Assembly (NCBI GenBank): GCA_004293165.1
Contig: RDYL01000008.1
Span: forward strand, 124,001-188,000
DNA from: Flavobacteriia bacterium
GTDB taxonomy: Bacteria > Bacteroidota > Bacteroidia > Flavobacteriales > Flavobacteriaceae
Reading direction: 5' to 3'
Length of the DNA stretch: 64,000 bases
The first letter of the stretch is position 1, and each line of letters opens with the position of its first letter. Made by a program: the position numbers and the translations under genes. Positions 8,720 to 17,616 of this stretch are shown piece by piece. The notes under the pieces were generated by a model, which had not been told where the DNA came from, made no database searches, and saw only the letters and a program-made list of their open reading frames with translations.

Positions 8720-9352
8720 TTTAAGTTCAAAATAGGATCCAAATTCAAACCCAACCGAATTTAAACCAAAATTAGGCATTTGAATGTTCGCATTTGAAGC
8801 ATGTCTAAACATAGACTTTACATCGAACGAAATATTTTTATACTTATAATTATAACCTAAAGCAAAAACATCACTAAAAGCAAAACCTTTTTTCAATCGT
8901 TCAGTATCGGTATCAATATACATTGGTCCAGTATTTAAAACTGTGAAAACGGATGAATTTTTGCTTAATATACGTCTGTAAACAATCCCAATATTTAAAA
9001 CATATTCATTAATTGATTTTAATTTCATGTATTTTTCTCTCAATTCATCTCCATTTTCAACCGTATGCGGTATAAACCAATAATTTATCATTTGATGTTT
9101 TGATTTGTAATAACTTGGTTCAATTAAAATTTCAAAGTGATTTTTATTTTTTCTGTAGAAATTAAAATGATTGGAAAATTTAACTATTTTGCTTTCATAA
9201 GTATAATCAGCCTCTTGTCTTATAAATGTATTTTGGGAAGCATAACCAACTATAAAGCCTGTTCGCAACCATTTATATTTTGGAATTGAATCTTGAGAAT
9301 ATCCATTCACAAAAAACAAAAGACAAAAGATATAGATGAATTTTAATTTCAT
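8717..9352 (-). CDS. PagL-like acyloxyacyl hydrolase (putative lipid A 3-O-deacylase), outer membrane
   Basis: From the ATG at 9352 the protein has 211 residues and a signal peptide (MKLKFIYIFCLLFFVNGYSQ). The ORF extends upstream to 9487, but that would overlap the promoter of the divergent GAPDH gene. The rest looks like an outer-membrane beta barrel. Near the C-terminus FRHASNANI then MPNFGLNSVGFEFG matches the PagL active-site region, with His184 and Ser186 as the expected catalytic pair. PagL removes the 3-O acyl chain from lipid A. A TAnnTTTG box on this strand lies at 9365-9372, very close to the start. The family call rests on the HxSN-PNxGxN motif. Confidence 0.72.
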   Translation of the reverse strand: MKLKFIYIFCLLFFVNGYSQDSIPKYKWLRTGFIVGYASQNTFIRQEADYTYESKIVKFSNHFNFYRKNKNHFEILIEPSYYKSKHQMINYWFIPHTVENGDELREKYMKLKSINEYVLNIGIVYRRILSKNSSVFTVLNTGPMYIDTDTERLKKGFAFSDVFALGYNYKYKNISFDVKSMFRHASNANIQMPNFGLNSVGFEFGSYFELK

Positions 9353-9364
9353 TTCATTTTTTTT

Positions 9365-9372
9365 CAAAAATA
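9365..9372 (-). promoter_or_regulatory. Possible promoter -7 box of the PagL-like gene
   Basis: TATTTTTG on the minus strand lies 13 bases upstream of the ATG at 9352, implying a very short leader if real. Confidence 0.3.
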
Positions 9373-9463
9373 GAAAAATAAAGAAAACAAAAGACACATT
9401 TAAAATTTGATTCAATTCACTAAAAAAAATGGAAATAAATTTTACGAAAACGTTTGAAATATA

Positions 9464-9471
9464 TACTTTTG
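9464..9471 (+). promoter_or_regulatory. Probable GAPDH promoter -7 box
   Basis: TACTTTTG followed by GC is an excellent TAnnTTTG match 28 bases before the ATG at 9499. It overlaps the longer reading from 9454 and so argues for the ATG at 9499. Confidence 0.55.
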
Positions 9472-9498
9472 CACCACAAAACAACACATAATTATTTC

Positions 9499-10947
9499 AT
9501 GAGCAATATCTCTTTATACGAAAAAGAATTAGCTTTTCAGGCAGACAGAAGAAAAGCTGGTGTAGAATTTATTAAAATCATCAGTGATTTATGGTATGAC
9601 AAATCAATTGAATTGGTTTTATTCCGTAATCAGCTAATTGACAAAAATGTAAGCGAAATCATCAACTTACACGAATATGCTGGTGCTTTTGTTGAAAAAC
9701 CAATCAACGTTTTTGATTCTGTTGAAATCGCAAGCGCTATTGTTGATTTAGATTTACCACCTTCAAGAATTGATATTGGTAAATTAACTTACGAATATCA
9801 TTTAGAAGACAACAAATACAATGATGCAAAAGCATTTGTAATTGATAAATTAAGAAATGCTAAAAACTTCCAAGAAATTACTCCAAAAGATGTAGTACTT
9901 TATGGTTTTGGTAGAATTGGTCGTTTATTAGCACGTGAAATAATGTCTAAAATTGGAAAAGGACAACAATTACGTCTAAGAGCCATCGTAACTAGAGATA
10001 AAAATGACGCTGTTTTATTAGAAAAAAGAGCTTCTTTATTACGTTATGATTCTGTTCATGGCGATTTCCCTGGTTCTGTTATTGCAGACCCTGATAATAA
10101 TGCATTATTAATAAATGGCACAACAGTTCATATTATTACTGCAAATTCTCCAGAAGAAATTGATTATACTGCATATGGCATTGAAGACGCATTAATTATT
10201 GATAATACAGGAGCTTTCACTACAGAAGAAGCTTTAAAACGTCATTTAACTTCAAAAGGAGCTGATAAAGTTTTATTAACTGCACCTGGAAAAGGAGTTC
10301 CAAATATCGTTTACGGAGTAAATCATGAAGATTACAACCCAGACGAAGTGAATATTTTTTCTGCAGCTTCTTGTACAACAAATGCAATTACTCCAGTTTT
10401 AAAAGCTGTTGAAGATACTTTAGGCGTTGTTAAAGGCCACTTAGAAACCATTCACGCTTATACGAATGACCAAAATTTAGTAGACAACATGCACAAAAAG
10501 TACCGTAGAGGTCGTGCTGCTGCTTTAAACATGGTTATCACTGAAACTGGTGCTGGAAGTGCCGTTGCAAAAGCATTGCCTGCATTAGCTGGTAAACTTA
10601 CTTCAAATGCGATTCGTGTTCCTGTTCCAAATGGTTCATTAGTAGTATTGAATTTAGAAGTTGGAAAAGAAACTTCTATTGAAGAAGTAAACAACATCAT
10701 GAAAAAATATGCTTTAGAAGGTGATCTTGTAGAGCAAATTAAATACTCATTAAACAACGAGTTAGTATCATCCGATATCGTAGGAACATCTGCTCCTGCT
10801 ATTTTTGATAGTAACGCTACGATTGTTTCTGGAGACGGAAAAAACATTGTAATGTATGTATGGTACGATAACGAATATGGCTACAGCCACCAAGTAGTTC
10901 GTTTAGCAAAATACATTGCTAAGGTAAGAAGATACAGCTACTATTAG
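9499..10947 (+). CDS. Glyceraldehyde-3-phosphate dehydrogenase, long Bacteroidota form
   Basis: The 482-residue enzyme (start ATG 9499, MSNISLYEKELAFQ) oxidises glyceraldehyde 3-phosphate with NAD(P). About 130 N-terminal residues precede the Rossmann motif LYGFGRIGRLLAREI (134-148). The catalytic cysteine is Cys292 in SAASCTTNAITPV; the GSLVVLNLEV and WYDNEYGYSHQ motifs near the end are standard. The extended N-terminus separates this class from the usual 335-residue GapA, a copy of which is encoded at 43.1 kb. Two GAPDHs of different types may work in opposite directions (glycolysis versus gluconeogenesis), but that is inference. A terminator follows. Confidence 0.93.
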   Translation: MSNISLYEKELAFQADRRKAGVEFIKIISDLWYDKSIELVLFRNQLIDKNVSEIINLHEYAGAFVEKPINVFDSVEIASAIVDLDLPPSRIDIGKLTYEYHLEDNKYNDAKAFVIDKLRNAKNFQEITPKDVVLYGFGRIGRLLAREIMSKIGKGQQLRLRAIVTRDKNDAVLLEKRASLLRYDSVHGDFPGSVIADPDNNALLINGTTVHIITANSPEEIDYTAYGIEDALIIDNTGAFTTEEALKRHLTSKGADKVLLTAPGKGVPNIVYGVNHEDYNPDEVNIFSAASCTTNAITPVLKAVEDTLGVVKGHLETIHAYTNDQNLVDNMHKKYRRGRAAALNMVITETGAGSAVAKALPALAGKLTSNAIRVPVPNGSLVVLNLEVGKETSIEEVNNIMKKYALEGDLVEQIKYSLNNELVSSDIVGTSAPAIFDSNATIVSGDGKNIVMYVWYDNEYGYSHQVVRLAKYIAKVRRYSYY

Positions 10948-10966
10948 TAGATGGCCATAAAAAACC

Positions 10967-10999
10967 AAAAGCTCCTATTTTTCAATAGGAGCTTTTTTA
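10967..10999. terminator. Bidirectional rho-independent terminator
   Basis: AAAAGCTCCTAT / ATAGGAGCTTTT form a hairpin with T runs on both sides, between the convergent GAPDH and trxB genes. Confidence 0.85.
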
Positions 11000-11016
11000 T
11001 ATTTAAAAATATCCGA

Positions 11017-11964
11017 TTACTCTTTAGAAGCAATATAACGTTCTGCATCTAATGCCGCCATACATCCTGTTCCCGCAGCCGTAATCGCTTGACGATAGAC
11101 ATGGTCAGCCGCATCACCTGCTACAAATACACCTGCTACATTTGTTTTAGAACTTCCTGGTACATTTACAATGTAACCTGTTTCATCTAATGTAATGAAA
11201 TCAGCAAAAATATCAGTATTTGGTTTGTGACCAATCGCTACGAAAAATCCAGTTGCTGGAATTTCAGTAATTTCACCAGTAGCTCTATTTTTTGCTTTAA
11301 CACCAGTCACAACTTGTCCGTCACCTAAAACTTCTTCTGTTTCAGTGTGCATTAAAATTTCAATGTTTTCTGTCTTTTGAACACGTTCTGCCATAATTTT
11401 AGATGCTCTAAATTTATCACTACGAACCAATATCGTTACTTTTTTACATAATTTAGATAAGTAATGTGCTTCTTCACAAGCGCTATCTCCTGCTCCAACG
11501 ATTACTACTTCCTGATTTCTATAGAAAAATCCGTCGCAAACCGCACAAGCTGAAACACCACCACCTAATTTTAAATAGTGTTGTTCCGATTCTAATCCTA
11601 AATATTTAGCAGAAGCTCCTGTAGAAATAATTACTGTTTCTGCATGAATTTCTATGGTATCATTAATCCAAACTTTATGAATATCTCCTGAAAAATCTAC
11701 TTTTGTTGCCCATCCATCACGGATATCTGAACCAAAACGTTTTGCTTGCTCTTGCAACTGAACCATCATTTCAGGTCCGGTTACTCCTTCAGGATAGCCT
11801 GGAAAGTTTTCCACTTCATTGGTTGTGGTTAATTGACCACCTGGTTGTTGTCCTTGATATAAAACTGGATTCATATTCGCTCTAGCTGCATAAATAGCTG
11901 CAGTATAACCTGCTGGACCAGAACCTATAATTAAACATTTTACTTTTTCGATTGTATCTGACAT
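11017..11964 (-). CDS. trxB: Thioredoxin-disulfide reductase
   Basis: TrxB uses NADPH and FAD to reduce thioredoxin. The 315-residue protein has the FAD motif GSGPAGYTAAIYAARA near residue 14, the redox-active pair Cys140-Ala-Val-Cys143 in SACAVCDG, the NADPH-binding GAGDSACEEAHYL, and the second FAD motif VFVAGDAAD near the end. It is monocistronic by position, with a TAnnTTTG box 23-30 bases upstream on its strand. Nothing is unusual. Confidence 0.97.
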   Translation of the reverse strand: MSDTIEKVKCLIIGSGPAGYTAAIYAARANMNPVLYQGQQPGGQLTTTNEVENFPGYPEGVTGPEMMVQLQEQAKRFGSDIRDGWATKVDFSGDIHKVWINDTIEIHAETVIISTGASAKYLGLESEQHYLKLGGGVSACAVCDGFFYRNQEVVIVGAGDSACEEAHYLSKLCKKVTILVRSDKFRASKIMAERVQKTENIEILMHTETEEVLGDGQVVTGVKAKNRATGEITEIPATGFFVAIGHKPNTDIFADFITLDETGYIVNVPGSSKTNVAGVFVAGDAADHVYRQAITAAGTGCMAALDAERYIASKE

Positions 11965-11986
11965 AACTTTATTCTTTTAAGAATAG

Positions 11987-11994
11987 CAAATGTA
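11987..11994 (-). promoter_or_regulatory. Probable trxB promoter -7 box
   Basis: TACATTTG on the minus strand matches TAnnTTTG, 23 bases before the trxB start. Confidence 0.45.
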
Positions 11995-12061
11995 AGTTTT
12001 TAATTAAAATTATTTCTTAAAATTGAATTAGTTTTAATTATGAATGTATAATTTTTGACAA

Positions 12062-12095
12062 TAAAAAAAACCTCCTTGAGTAAACAAGAAGGTTT
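12062..12095 (-). terminator. Terminator of tRNA-Pro
   Basis: On the minus strand, directly after the tRNA, AAACCTTCTTG and CAAGGAGGTTT can pair (with mismatches) and are followed by eight T residues. Confidence 0.75.
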
Positions 12096-12097
12096 CG

Positions 12098-12172
12098 TCG
12101 GGGTGGCAGGATTCGAACCTGCGGCCTCCTGCTCCCAAAGCAGGCGCGATAACCGGGCTACGCTACACCCCG
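12098..12172 (-). tRNA. tRNA-Pro (anticodon TGG)
   Basis: On the minus strand the 75-base gene folds as a cloverleaf: acceptor CGGGGTG pairs with CACCCCG, the anticodon stem CCTGC/GCAGG encloses the loop TTTGGGA (anticodon TGG, reading CCA and related Pro codons), and the T-loop contains GGTTCGAATCC. The discriminator is A and CCA is not encoded. A terminator follows at once. Confidence 0.95.
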
Positions 12173-12327
12173 AATTTGTGAGTGCAAATATATAACTAAT
12201 TTCTATTGTAGCAAATAAATCAACCCTTTTTTTAAAATAAAATAATTCACACCATCAACCTATATTTTTTTAGCACTTATTCACAAAACTTTCTCATCAA
12301 AACAAAAAACACATAGAATATTATTTC

Positions 12328-12335
12328 TATTTTTG
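12328..12335 (+). promoter_or_regulatory. Probable udk promoter -7 box
   Basis: TATTTTTG matches TAnnTTTG 26 bases before the udk ATG. Confidence 0.4.
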
Positions 12336-12360
12336 CTAAATAATCAACCAAAGAATCTTT

Positions 12361-12969
12361 ATGCTTATTATTGGAATTGCCGGCGGTACCGGAAGTGGAA
12401 AAACAACTGTAGTACATCAAATTATGAATGAGTTACCTTCTTCAGAAGTGGGAATCATTTCTCAGGATTCGTACTATAAAGAAACGCATCACTTAAGCTA
12501 TGAAGAGCGTACCAAAATAAATTTTGATCATCCAAGAGCGATTGATTTTGAACTTTTAGTTGCTCATTTAAAAGATTTAAAGGCTGGAAAAACAATTGAA
12601 CAACCTGTTTATTCTTTTGTTACTCACGATAGAACTGACGACAAAATCATCACACATCCAAGAAAAGTAATGATTGTAGAAGGTATCTTAATTCTAACCA
12701 ATCCAGAATTAAGAGATATGTTTGATATTAAAGTTTACGTTCATGCCGATTCAGACGAACGACTAATCCGTAGATTAAAGCGTGACATTGCAGAACGAGG
12801 CAGAGATATGGAAGAAGTTTTAAATCGCTATCAAACTACTTTAAAACCAATGCACGAGCAATTCATTGAACCAACAAAAGCTTTTGCAGATATTATTATT
12901 CCAAATGATAAATACAATACGGTTGCTATTGATGTAGTTCGTGCTGTAATTAATCAAAGAATCGCTTAA
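12361..12969 (+). CDS. udk: Uridine kinase
   Basis: Udk phosphorylates uridine and cytidine to UMP and CMP in pyrimidine salvage. The 202-residue protein starts with the Walker A region GIAGGTGSGKTT, has the SQDSYYK motif near residue 39, NFDHPRAIDFELL (nucleoside-binding Asp), and RRLKRDIAERGRD, the lid region of the family. Length is normal. The DivIC/FtsB-like gene starts one base after its stop, so the two are cotranscribed, and mutA follows closely. Confidence 0.95.
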   Translation: MLIIGIAGGTGSGKTTVVHQIMNELPSSEVGIISQDSYYKETHHLSYEERTKINFDHPRAIDFELLVAHLKDLKAGKTIEQPVYSFVTHDRTDDKIITHPRKVMIVEGILILTNPELRDMFDIKVYVHADSDERLIRRLKRDIAERGRDMEEVLNRYQTTLKPMHEQFIEPTKAFADIIIPNDKYNTVAIDVVRAVINQRIA

Positions 12970-12970
12970 A

Positions 12971-13315
12971 ATGAAAAAAATAAAGAATTTAATTGCCAAT
13001 TATCCTTTCCTAAAATTTTTAGCGAATCGTTATGTATTGGTGTTAATTCCCTTTATTATTTGGATGTTATTTTTCGATAATTATTCTTATTTAGAACACC
13101 GTGTTTTAGATAAAGAAATTGAAGGAATTGAGGATAATATTCAATATTACAAATCCGAAATCAAAAAAGACAGCGTAAATATAAAATACCTAAAAAACGA
13201 TGATCGTGTAGAAAAATACGCGCGCGAAAAATACTACATGAAACGCGAAAATGAGGATATTTATATCATCGAATTTAAAGACGAAAAGAAAGCTGCAACC
13301 GAAAAAAACAAATAG
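12971..13315 (+). CDS. Septum formation initiator, DivIC/FtsB-like
   Basis: This 114-residue bitopic protein has a short cytoplasmic N-terminus, one membrane helix (about 21-36, VLVLIPFIIWMLFF) and a coiled coil (about 45-80, HRVLDKEIEGIEDNIQYYK) followed by DRVEKYAREKYYMKREN, the conserved FtsB/DivIC tail. In other bacteria it joins FtsL and FtsQ in the divisome. It lies between udk (1-base gap) and mutA (21-base gap). Confidence 0.85.
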   Translation: MKKIKNLIANYPFLKFLANRYVLVLIPFIIWMLFFDNYSYLEHRVLDKEIEGIEDNIQYYKSEIKKDSVNIKYLKNDDRVEKYAREKYYMKRENEDIYIIEFKDEKKAATEKNK

Positions 13316-13336
13316 TAACAATTAAATATATAATTC

Positions 13337-14740
13337 GTGGCTAACCATAATTTATTTTCCGATTTTGAAGCCGTTTCTTCTAAACAATGGAAGCAACAAA
13401 TTCAATACGAACTGAAAGGTGCTGATTACAACGAAACTTTAGTTTGGGAAAGTCCAGAAGGTATTAAAGTAAAACCATTTTATCACGCTGATGATTCCGA
13501 AGCTTCGGAAACAGTAAATCTTGATGCTATTGTTCCCACAAAACCTTTTGCAATTGTTCAAAATATTTTTGTTCATGATGTTCAAAAATCAAACGCTCGT
13601 GCACTAGAAACATTACAAAGAGGAGCTGAAAGTGTTCGTTTTACTTTAGAAAATGATACAATTTCGATTGAAGAATTAATGCAAAATCTTCCGTTAGAAA
13701 ACGTGAATTATTATTTCAATTTACCTTTTCTTTCTGTTGAATTTACGAATAAAATCAATGATTTCGCTTCAAAAAACAAAGCTAATATTTTTATCCAAAA
13801 TGACCCAATCGGACAATTAGCAAAAGATGGTAATTGGTTTGAAAACCTTGAAAAAGATTTTGAAAAGCTAAATATCATCGCTAAAAACCCCCATCCTTTG
13901 AAGGGGTACCCAACGGGCGGGGTGGTTTCATTTTTAACTATTTCAAGCGGAATTTACCAAAACGCTGGTGCGAATATAGTACAACAATTAGCTTACACTT
14001 TAGCACAAGCAAACGAATATTTCAATAGAATTCCTGCCATCAATCAACCAATTACGATTGAAGTTGCTGTTGGAACAAATTACTTTTTTGAAATAGCGAA
14101 ACTAAGAGCATTACGTCTTTTGTTCAACACATTAGCATCAGAATACAATCATAATTTTGATTGCCATATCATCGCAACACCAACAAAACGTAATAAAACA
14201 TTATACGATTATAACGTAAACATGTTGCGAACGACTACTGAATGTATGTCTGCCATTTTAGGTGGAGCCGATGCTGTTGCGAATTTAGCTTACGATGCCA
14301 TTTATCACAAAGACAACGAGTTTGGCGATAGAATTTCGAGAAACCAATTGTTAGTTTTAAAACACGAAAGTTATTTCGACAAAGTGAACAATCCTGCTGA
14401 TGGCGCGTATTACATTGAAACGTTAACGGAACAGTTAGCCGAAAAAGCCTTGGAATTATTTAAAGATATCGAGAAAAATGGCGGATTGATTTCTCAATTA
14501 ATCGATGGAACTATCCAAAGAAAAATCAACGAAAGCGCTCAAAAAGAACAAGAACTTTTCGATTCCGGGAAAGAAGTTTTATTGGGAACCAACAAATATC
14601 CAAACAAAAACGACCAAATGAAAAACGATTTGGAATTGTATCCTTTCGTAAAACAAAACGCCAGAAAAACGCTAATCACACCGATTATCGAAAAACGTTT
14701 GGCTGAAAAATTAGAACAAGAACGATTAGCTTCGGAATAA
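13337..14740 (+). CDS. mutA: Methylmalonyl-CoA mutase small subunit
   Basis: The small subunit pairs with the B12-binding large subunit to interconvert succinyl-CoA and methylmalonyl-CoA. The start is GTG at 13337 (MANHNLFSDFEAVSSKQW). Its 467 residues have the mutase TIM-barrel pattern (VGTNYFFEIAKLRALRLLF; GGADAVANLAYDA; RISRNQLLVLKHES) but no C-terminal B12 domain, as expected for the small chain. Residues about 184-197 (PHPLKGYPTGGVV and flanks) come from a G+C-rich palindromic repeat at 13883-13928, unlike the surrounding AT-rich code. The insertion keeps the frame. The large subunit follows after a toxin-antitoxin pair. Confidence 0.92.
   Translation: MANHNLFSDFEAVSSKQWKQQIQYELKGADYNETLVWESPEGIKVKPFYHADDSEASETVNLDAIVPTKPFAIVQNIFVHDVQKSNARALETLQRGAESVRFTLENDTISIEELMQNLPLENVNYYFNLPFLSVEFTNKINDFASKNKANIFIQNDPIGQLAKDGNWFENLEKDFEKLNIIAKNPHPLKGYPTGGVVSFLTISSGIYQNAGANIVQQLAYTLAQANEYFNRIPAINQPITIEVAVGTNYFFEIAKLRALRLLFNTLASEYNHNFDCHIIATPTKRNKTLYDYNVNMLRTTTECMSAILGGADAVANLAYDAIYHKDNEFGDRISRNQLLVLKHESYFDKVNNPADGAYYIETLTEQLAEKALELFKDIEKNGGLISQLIDGTIQRKINESAQKEQELFDSGKEVLLGTNKYPNKNDQMKNDLELYPFVKQNARKTLITPIIEKRLAEKLEQERLASE
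13883..13928. repeat. In-frame palindromic repeat element inside mutA
   Basis: A 46-base tract with runs of C and G (AAACCCCC at the left, CGGGGTGGTTT at the right, CCTTTGAAGG and CCCAACGGG hairpins inside) interrupts AT-rich coding sequence. The pattern resembles G+C-rich palindromic repeats found between genes in many Bacteroidota. It is translated as part of mutA. Confidence 0.6.
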
Positions 14741-14767
14741 TTTCGTAACTTTCAGAAAAAGAAGACC

Positions 14768-15088
14768 ATGGAAGCAATTAGAAGATTTGTAAAAGTAAAA
14801 AATCATCAAGTAAACATTACTTTACCTGAAGATTTCAATGCAGAAGAAGTAGAAGTGATTATTCTTCCAACTTCCAAGGAATATCAAATTCCTCAATTGC
14901 AAATTGACGAAGTTAGAGAACGAACCGAAAACTATTTAAAGAATCCTTCAATTGGAATTGAATTTGATGATAATACGTTATCTGACGAAGATAAAAAGTT
15001 ATTAGATTTTAGAGCCAATCAACCGAAAGAAGATTTTATTTCAGCAGAAGAATCAATAAATAGATTTAAGAAAAAGTATGGAATATAA
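14768..15088 (+). CDS. Putative antitoxin of a type II toxin-antitoxin pair
   Basis: The 106-residue acidic protein opens with a short beta-rich segment, RRFVKVKNHQVNITLPEDFN AEEVEVIILP, like the N-terminal domain of small antitoxins that accompany RelE/ParE toxins in Bacteroidota. The C-terminal half is acidic and helical ([26 protein letters not shown]), suited to wrapping a basic toxin. Its last 11 bases overlap the toxin start. The pair lies between the two methylmalonyl-CoA mutase genes on the same strand. The call depends mainly on the partner; no named family was recognised with certainty. Confidence 0.65.
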   Translation: MEAIRRFVKVKNHQVNITLPEDFNAEEVEVIILPTSKEYQIPQLQIDEVRERTENYLKNPSIGIEFDDNTLSDEDKKLLDFRANQPKEDFISAEESINRFKKKYGI

Positions 15089-15371
15089 GGTTATTGTTTC
15101 TCCATTAGCAATTAATGATATTGAAAAAATCACTGACTTTTATGAAGCTATAACTATTGAAATTGTTGTTAGATTTTTAGATGAACTTGAAGAAGCATAC
15201 AAAGTTTTAAGTACAAATCCTCATTTCCAAATTAAATATAAATCTTACAGATCAATTCCATTAAAAGTTTTTCCTTTTATATTGATTTATGAAATTGACG
15301 AATACAATAAAGAAATAAAAATATTAAGTTGCTTTCACACATCGAGAAGCACAAAAAAATACCCAAAATAG
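15078..15371 (+). CDS. RelE/ParE-type toxin
   Basis: The 97-residue protein has the ParE/RelE layout: [22 protein letters not shown] (first strand, then two helices), a segment around [19 protein letters not shown] (central strands with conserved Arg), and [17 protein letters not shown] at the end, which is the usual ParE ending (H-T-S-R). Such toxins act on gyrase or on ribosome-bound mRNA; which cannot be told here. It overlaps the antitoxin gene by 11 bases and ends 10 bases before the large mutase subunit gene. Confidence 0.8.
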   Translation: MEYKVIVSPLAINDIEKITDFYEAITIEIVVRFLDELEEAYKVLSTNPHFQIKYKSYRSIPLKVFPFILIYEIDEYNKEIKILSCFHTSRSTKKYPK

Positions 15372-15381
15372 TTTTATAACT

Positions 15382-17505
15382 ATGAGAAAAGATATACAAC
15401 ATTTAAAGTTAGAAGTTAAAAGTCAGAAATCAGAAGTTTCTGAAAAACAACACTTCACTACCGCCGAAAACATCGAGCTAAAACCAATTTACACTAAAGA
15501 AGATATTTCCGATTTAGAACATCTTGGTTTTGGCGCTGGTTTTGCACCAAATTTACGCGGACCTTATTCCACTATGTACGTTCGTCGACCTTGGACGATT
15601 CGTCAATATGCGGGATTTTCTACTGCGGAAGAAAGTAATGCTTTTTATAGAAGAAACTTAGCCGCTGGACAAAAAGGACTTTCAGTTGCCTTCGATTTAG
15701 CGACGCATAGAGGTTACGATTCAGACCACGAAAGAGTTGTGGGTGACGTTGGAAAAGCTGGAGTTGCGATTGACTCGGTGGAAGATATGAAAGTACTTTT
15801 CGACCAAATTCCATTAGGGGAAATGTCGGTTTCGATGACGATGAATGGTGCGGTTTTACCAATTATGGCTTTCTACATTGTTGCAGCGGAAGAACAAGGC
15901 GTTGCTCCTAACCTATTATCTGGAACGATTCAGAATGACATTTTGAAGGAATTCATGGTGCGAAATACCTACATTTACCCACCAACACCTTCGATGAAAA
16001 TTATTGCGGATATTTTTGAATATACGAGTAAAAATATGCCAAAATTCAACTCGATTTCAATTTCGGGTTACCACATGCAAGAAGCGGGAGCTACTGCAGA
16101 TATTGAATTAGCCTACACTTTAGCAGATGGTTTGGAATACATTCGTACAGGTTTAGCAGCTGGAATGGATATTGACACATTCGCTCCTCGCCTATCGTTT
16201 TTCTGGGCGATTGGAATGAATCATTTTATGGAGATTGCGAAAATGCGTGCCGGTCGTATGCTTTGGGCAAAACTATTGAAACAATTCAACCCAAAAGACG
16301 AAAAATCATTAGCATTAAGAACGCATTGCCAAACTTCGGGTTGGAGTTTAACGGAGCAAGATCCTTTTAATAATGTGGCTCGAACTGCAATTGAAGCAGC
16401 AGCAGCAGCCTTTGGAGGAACACAATCGTTACATACCAATGCTTTAGACGAAGCGATTGCTTTACCAACCGATTTCTCTGCACGAATTGCTCGTAATACG
16501 CAAATCTTTTTACAGGAAGAAACTAAAATCTGTAAAACGGTTGACCCTTGGGCAGGAAGTTATTATGTAGAAAGTTTAACAGCTGAAATTGCTGAAAAAG
16601 CTTGGGCTTTAATTGAAGAAGTAGAAACTATTGGCGGAATGACGAAAGCCATTGAAGCTGGAATTCCAAAACTACGAATTGAAGAAGCTGCTGCACGCAA
16701 ACAAGCGCGTATTGACAGTAGTCAAGATATTATTGTTGGGGTGAACAAATACCGTTTGGAAAAAGAAGATCCGTTACATATTTTGGATGTGGACAACCAA
16801 ATGGTGCGCAAACAACAAATTGAACGTTTAGAACAAATTAAAGCGACTCGCGATAACACTAAAGTTGCCGAATGTTTAGCAAAATTAACCGAAAGCGCTA
16901 AAAATGGTGGTGAAAATTTACTATCTTTAGCAGTAGAAGCAGCACGAAACAGAGCAACATTAGGCGAAATTAGTGATGCTTTAGAAGTAGTTTTCGGAAG
17001 ATATAAAGCACAAATTAGAAGTTTTAGCGGCGTGTATAGTAAAGAAATTAAAAACGACGAAAGTTTTGAAAAAGCAAAACAATTAGCCGATGCCTTCGCG
17101 AAGAAAGAAGGGCGTCGTCCTCGTATTATGATTGCGAAAATGGGACAAGACGGTCACGATCGTGGTGCGAAAGTAGTAGCAACAGGTTATGCTGATGTTG
17201 GATTTGACGTAGACATTGGACCATTATTCCAAACGCCACAAGAAGCTGCGAAACAAGCGGTTGAAAACGACGTGCATATTTTAGGCGTTTCTTCGTTAGC
17301 TGCGGGACACAAAACTTTAGTACCACAAGTGATTGAAGAACTAAAAAAATACGGAAGAGAAGATATTATGGTCATTGTTGGCGGTGTAATTCCACATCAA
17401 GACTACCAATTTTTATTCGACGCCGGAGCAGTAGCCGTTTTTGGCCCTGGAACTAAAATTAGCGAAGCTGCGATTAGTATTTTAGAGGTTTTATTGGAGG
17501 AGTAA
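15382..17505 (+). CDS. scpA: Methylmalonyl-CoA mutase large subunit
   Basis: The catalytic subunit binds adenosylcobalamin. Of 707 residues, about 60-560 form the TIM barrel ([40 protein letters not shown], the substrate-binding region). The C-terminal B12 domain has [18 protein letters not shown] (near 585-605), whose DxHxxG His ligates cobalt, and GPGTKI near the end. The N-terminus [18 protein letters not shown] is of low complexity and its DNA resembles the AGAAGT-type intergenic repeats, so residues 8-22 are probably a repeat-derived extension. It lies 10 bases after the toxin gene. A REP palindrome follows at 17526. Confidence 0.95.
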   Translation: MRKDIQHLKLEVKSQKSEVSEKQHFTTAENIELKPIYTKEDISDLEHLGFGAGFAPNLRGPYSTMYVRRPWTIRQYAGFSTAEESNAFYRRNLAAGQKGLSVAFDLATHRGYDSDHERVVGDVGKAGVAIDSVEDMKVLFDQIPLGEMSVSMTMNGAVLPIMAFYIVAAEEQGVAPNLLSGTIQNDILKEFMVRNTYIYPPTPSMKIIADIFEYTSKNMPKFNSISISGYHMQEAGATADIELAYTLADGLEYIRTGLAAGMDIDTFAPRLSFFWAIGMNHFMEIAKMRAGRMLWAKLLKQFNPKDEKSLALRTHCQTSGWSLTEQDPFNNVARTAIEAAAAAFGGTQSLHTNALDEAIALPTDFSARIARNTQIFLQEETKICKTVDPWAGSYYVESLTAEIAEKAWALIEEVETIGGMTKAIEAGIPKLRIEEAAARKQARIDSSQDIIVGVNKYRLEKEDPLHILDVDNQMVRKQQIERLEQIKATRDNTKVAECLAKLTESAKNGGENLLSLAVEAARNRATLGEISDALEVVFGRYKAQIRSFSGVYSKEIKNDESFEKAKQLADAFAKKEGRRPRIMIAKMGQDGHDRGAKVVATGYADVGFDVDIGPLFQTPQEAAKQAVENDVHILGVSSLAAGHKTLVPQVIEELKKYGREDIMVIVGGVIPHQDYQFLFDAGAVAVFGPGTKISEAAISILEVLLEE

Positions 17506-17525
17506 AATTCATCTGATTATAATTT

Positions 17526-17558
17526 AAACCTGTCAGGTTTCTGAAACCTGTCAGGTTT
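17526..17558. repeat. REP-like palindrome, copy upstream of the RAYT gene
   Basis: Two AAACCTGTCAGGTTT arms separated by CTG make a 33-base inverted repeat, itself built of smaller palindromes. The same arms occur four times downstream of the transposase gene. It could also act as a terminator for the mutase operon. Confidence 0.8.
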
Positions 17559-17616
17559 TCTTTTGGCAAAAAAATATTTTTACATATATTTGTAATTATA
17601 TAAACGCCAAACAATT

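Noticed and set aside
8717..9487. PagL-like gene starting at 9487
   Set aside because: This would place its start inside the GAPDH promoter and put 45 residues before the signal peptide.
12173..12360. A further small gene or RNA between tRNA-Pro and udk
   Set aside because: The spacer is AT-rich with no start-to-stop frame of note and no stable structure by eye; only the udk promoter box was found.
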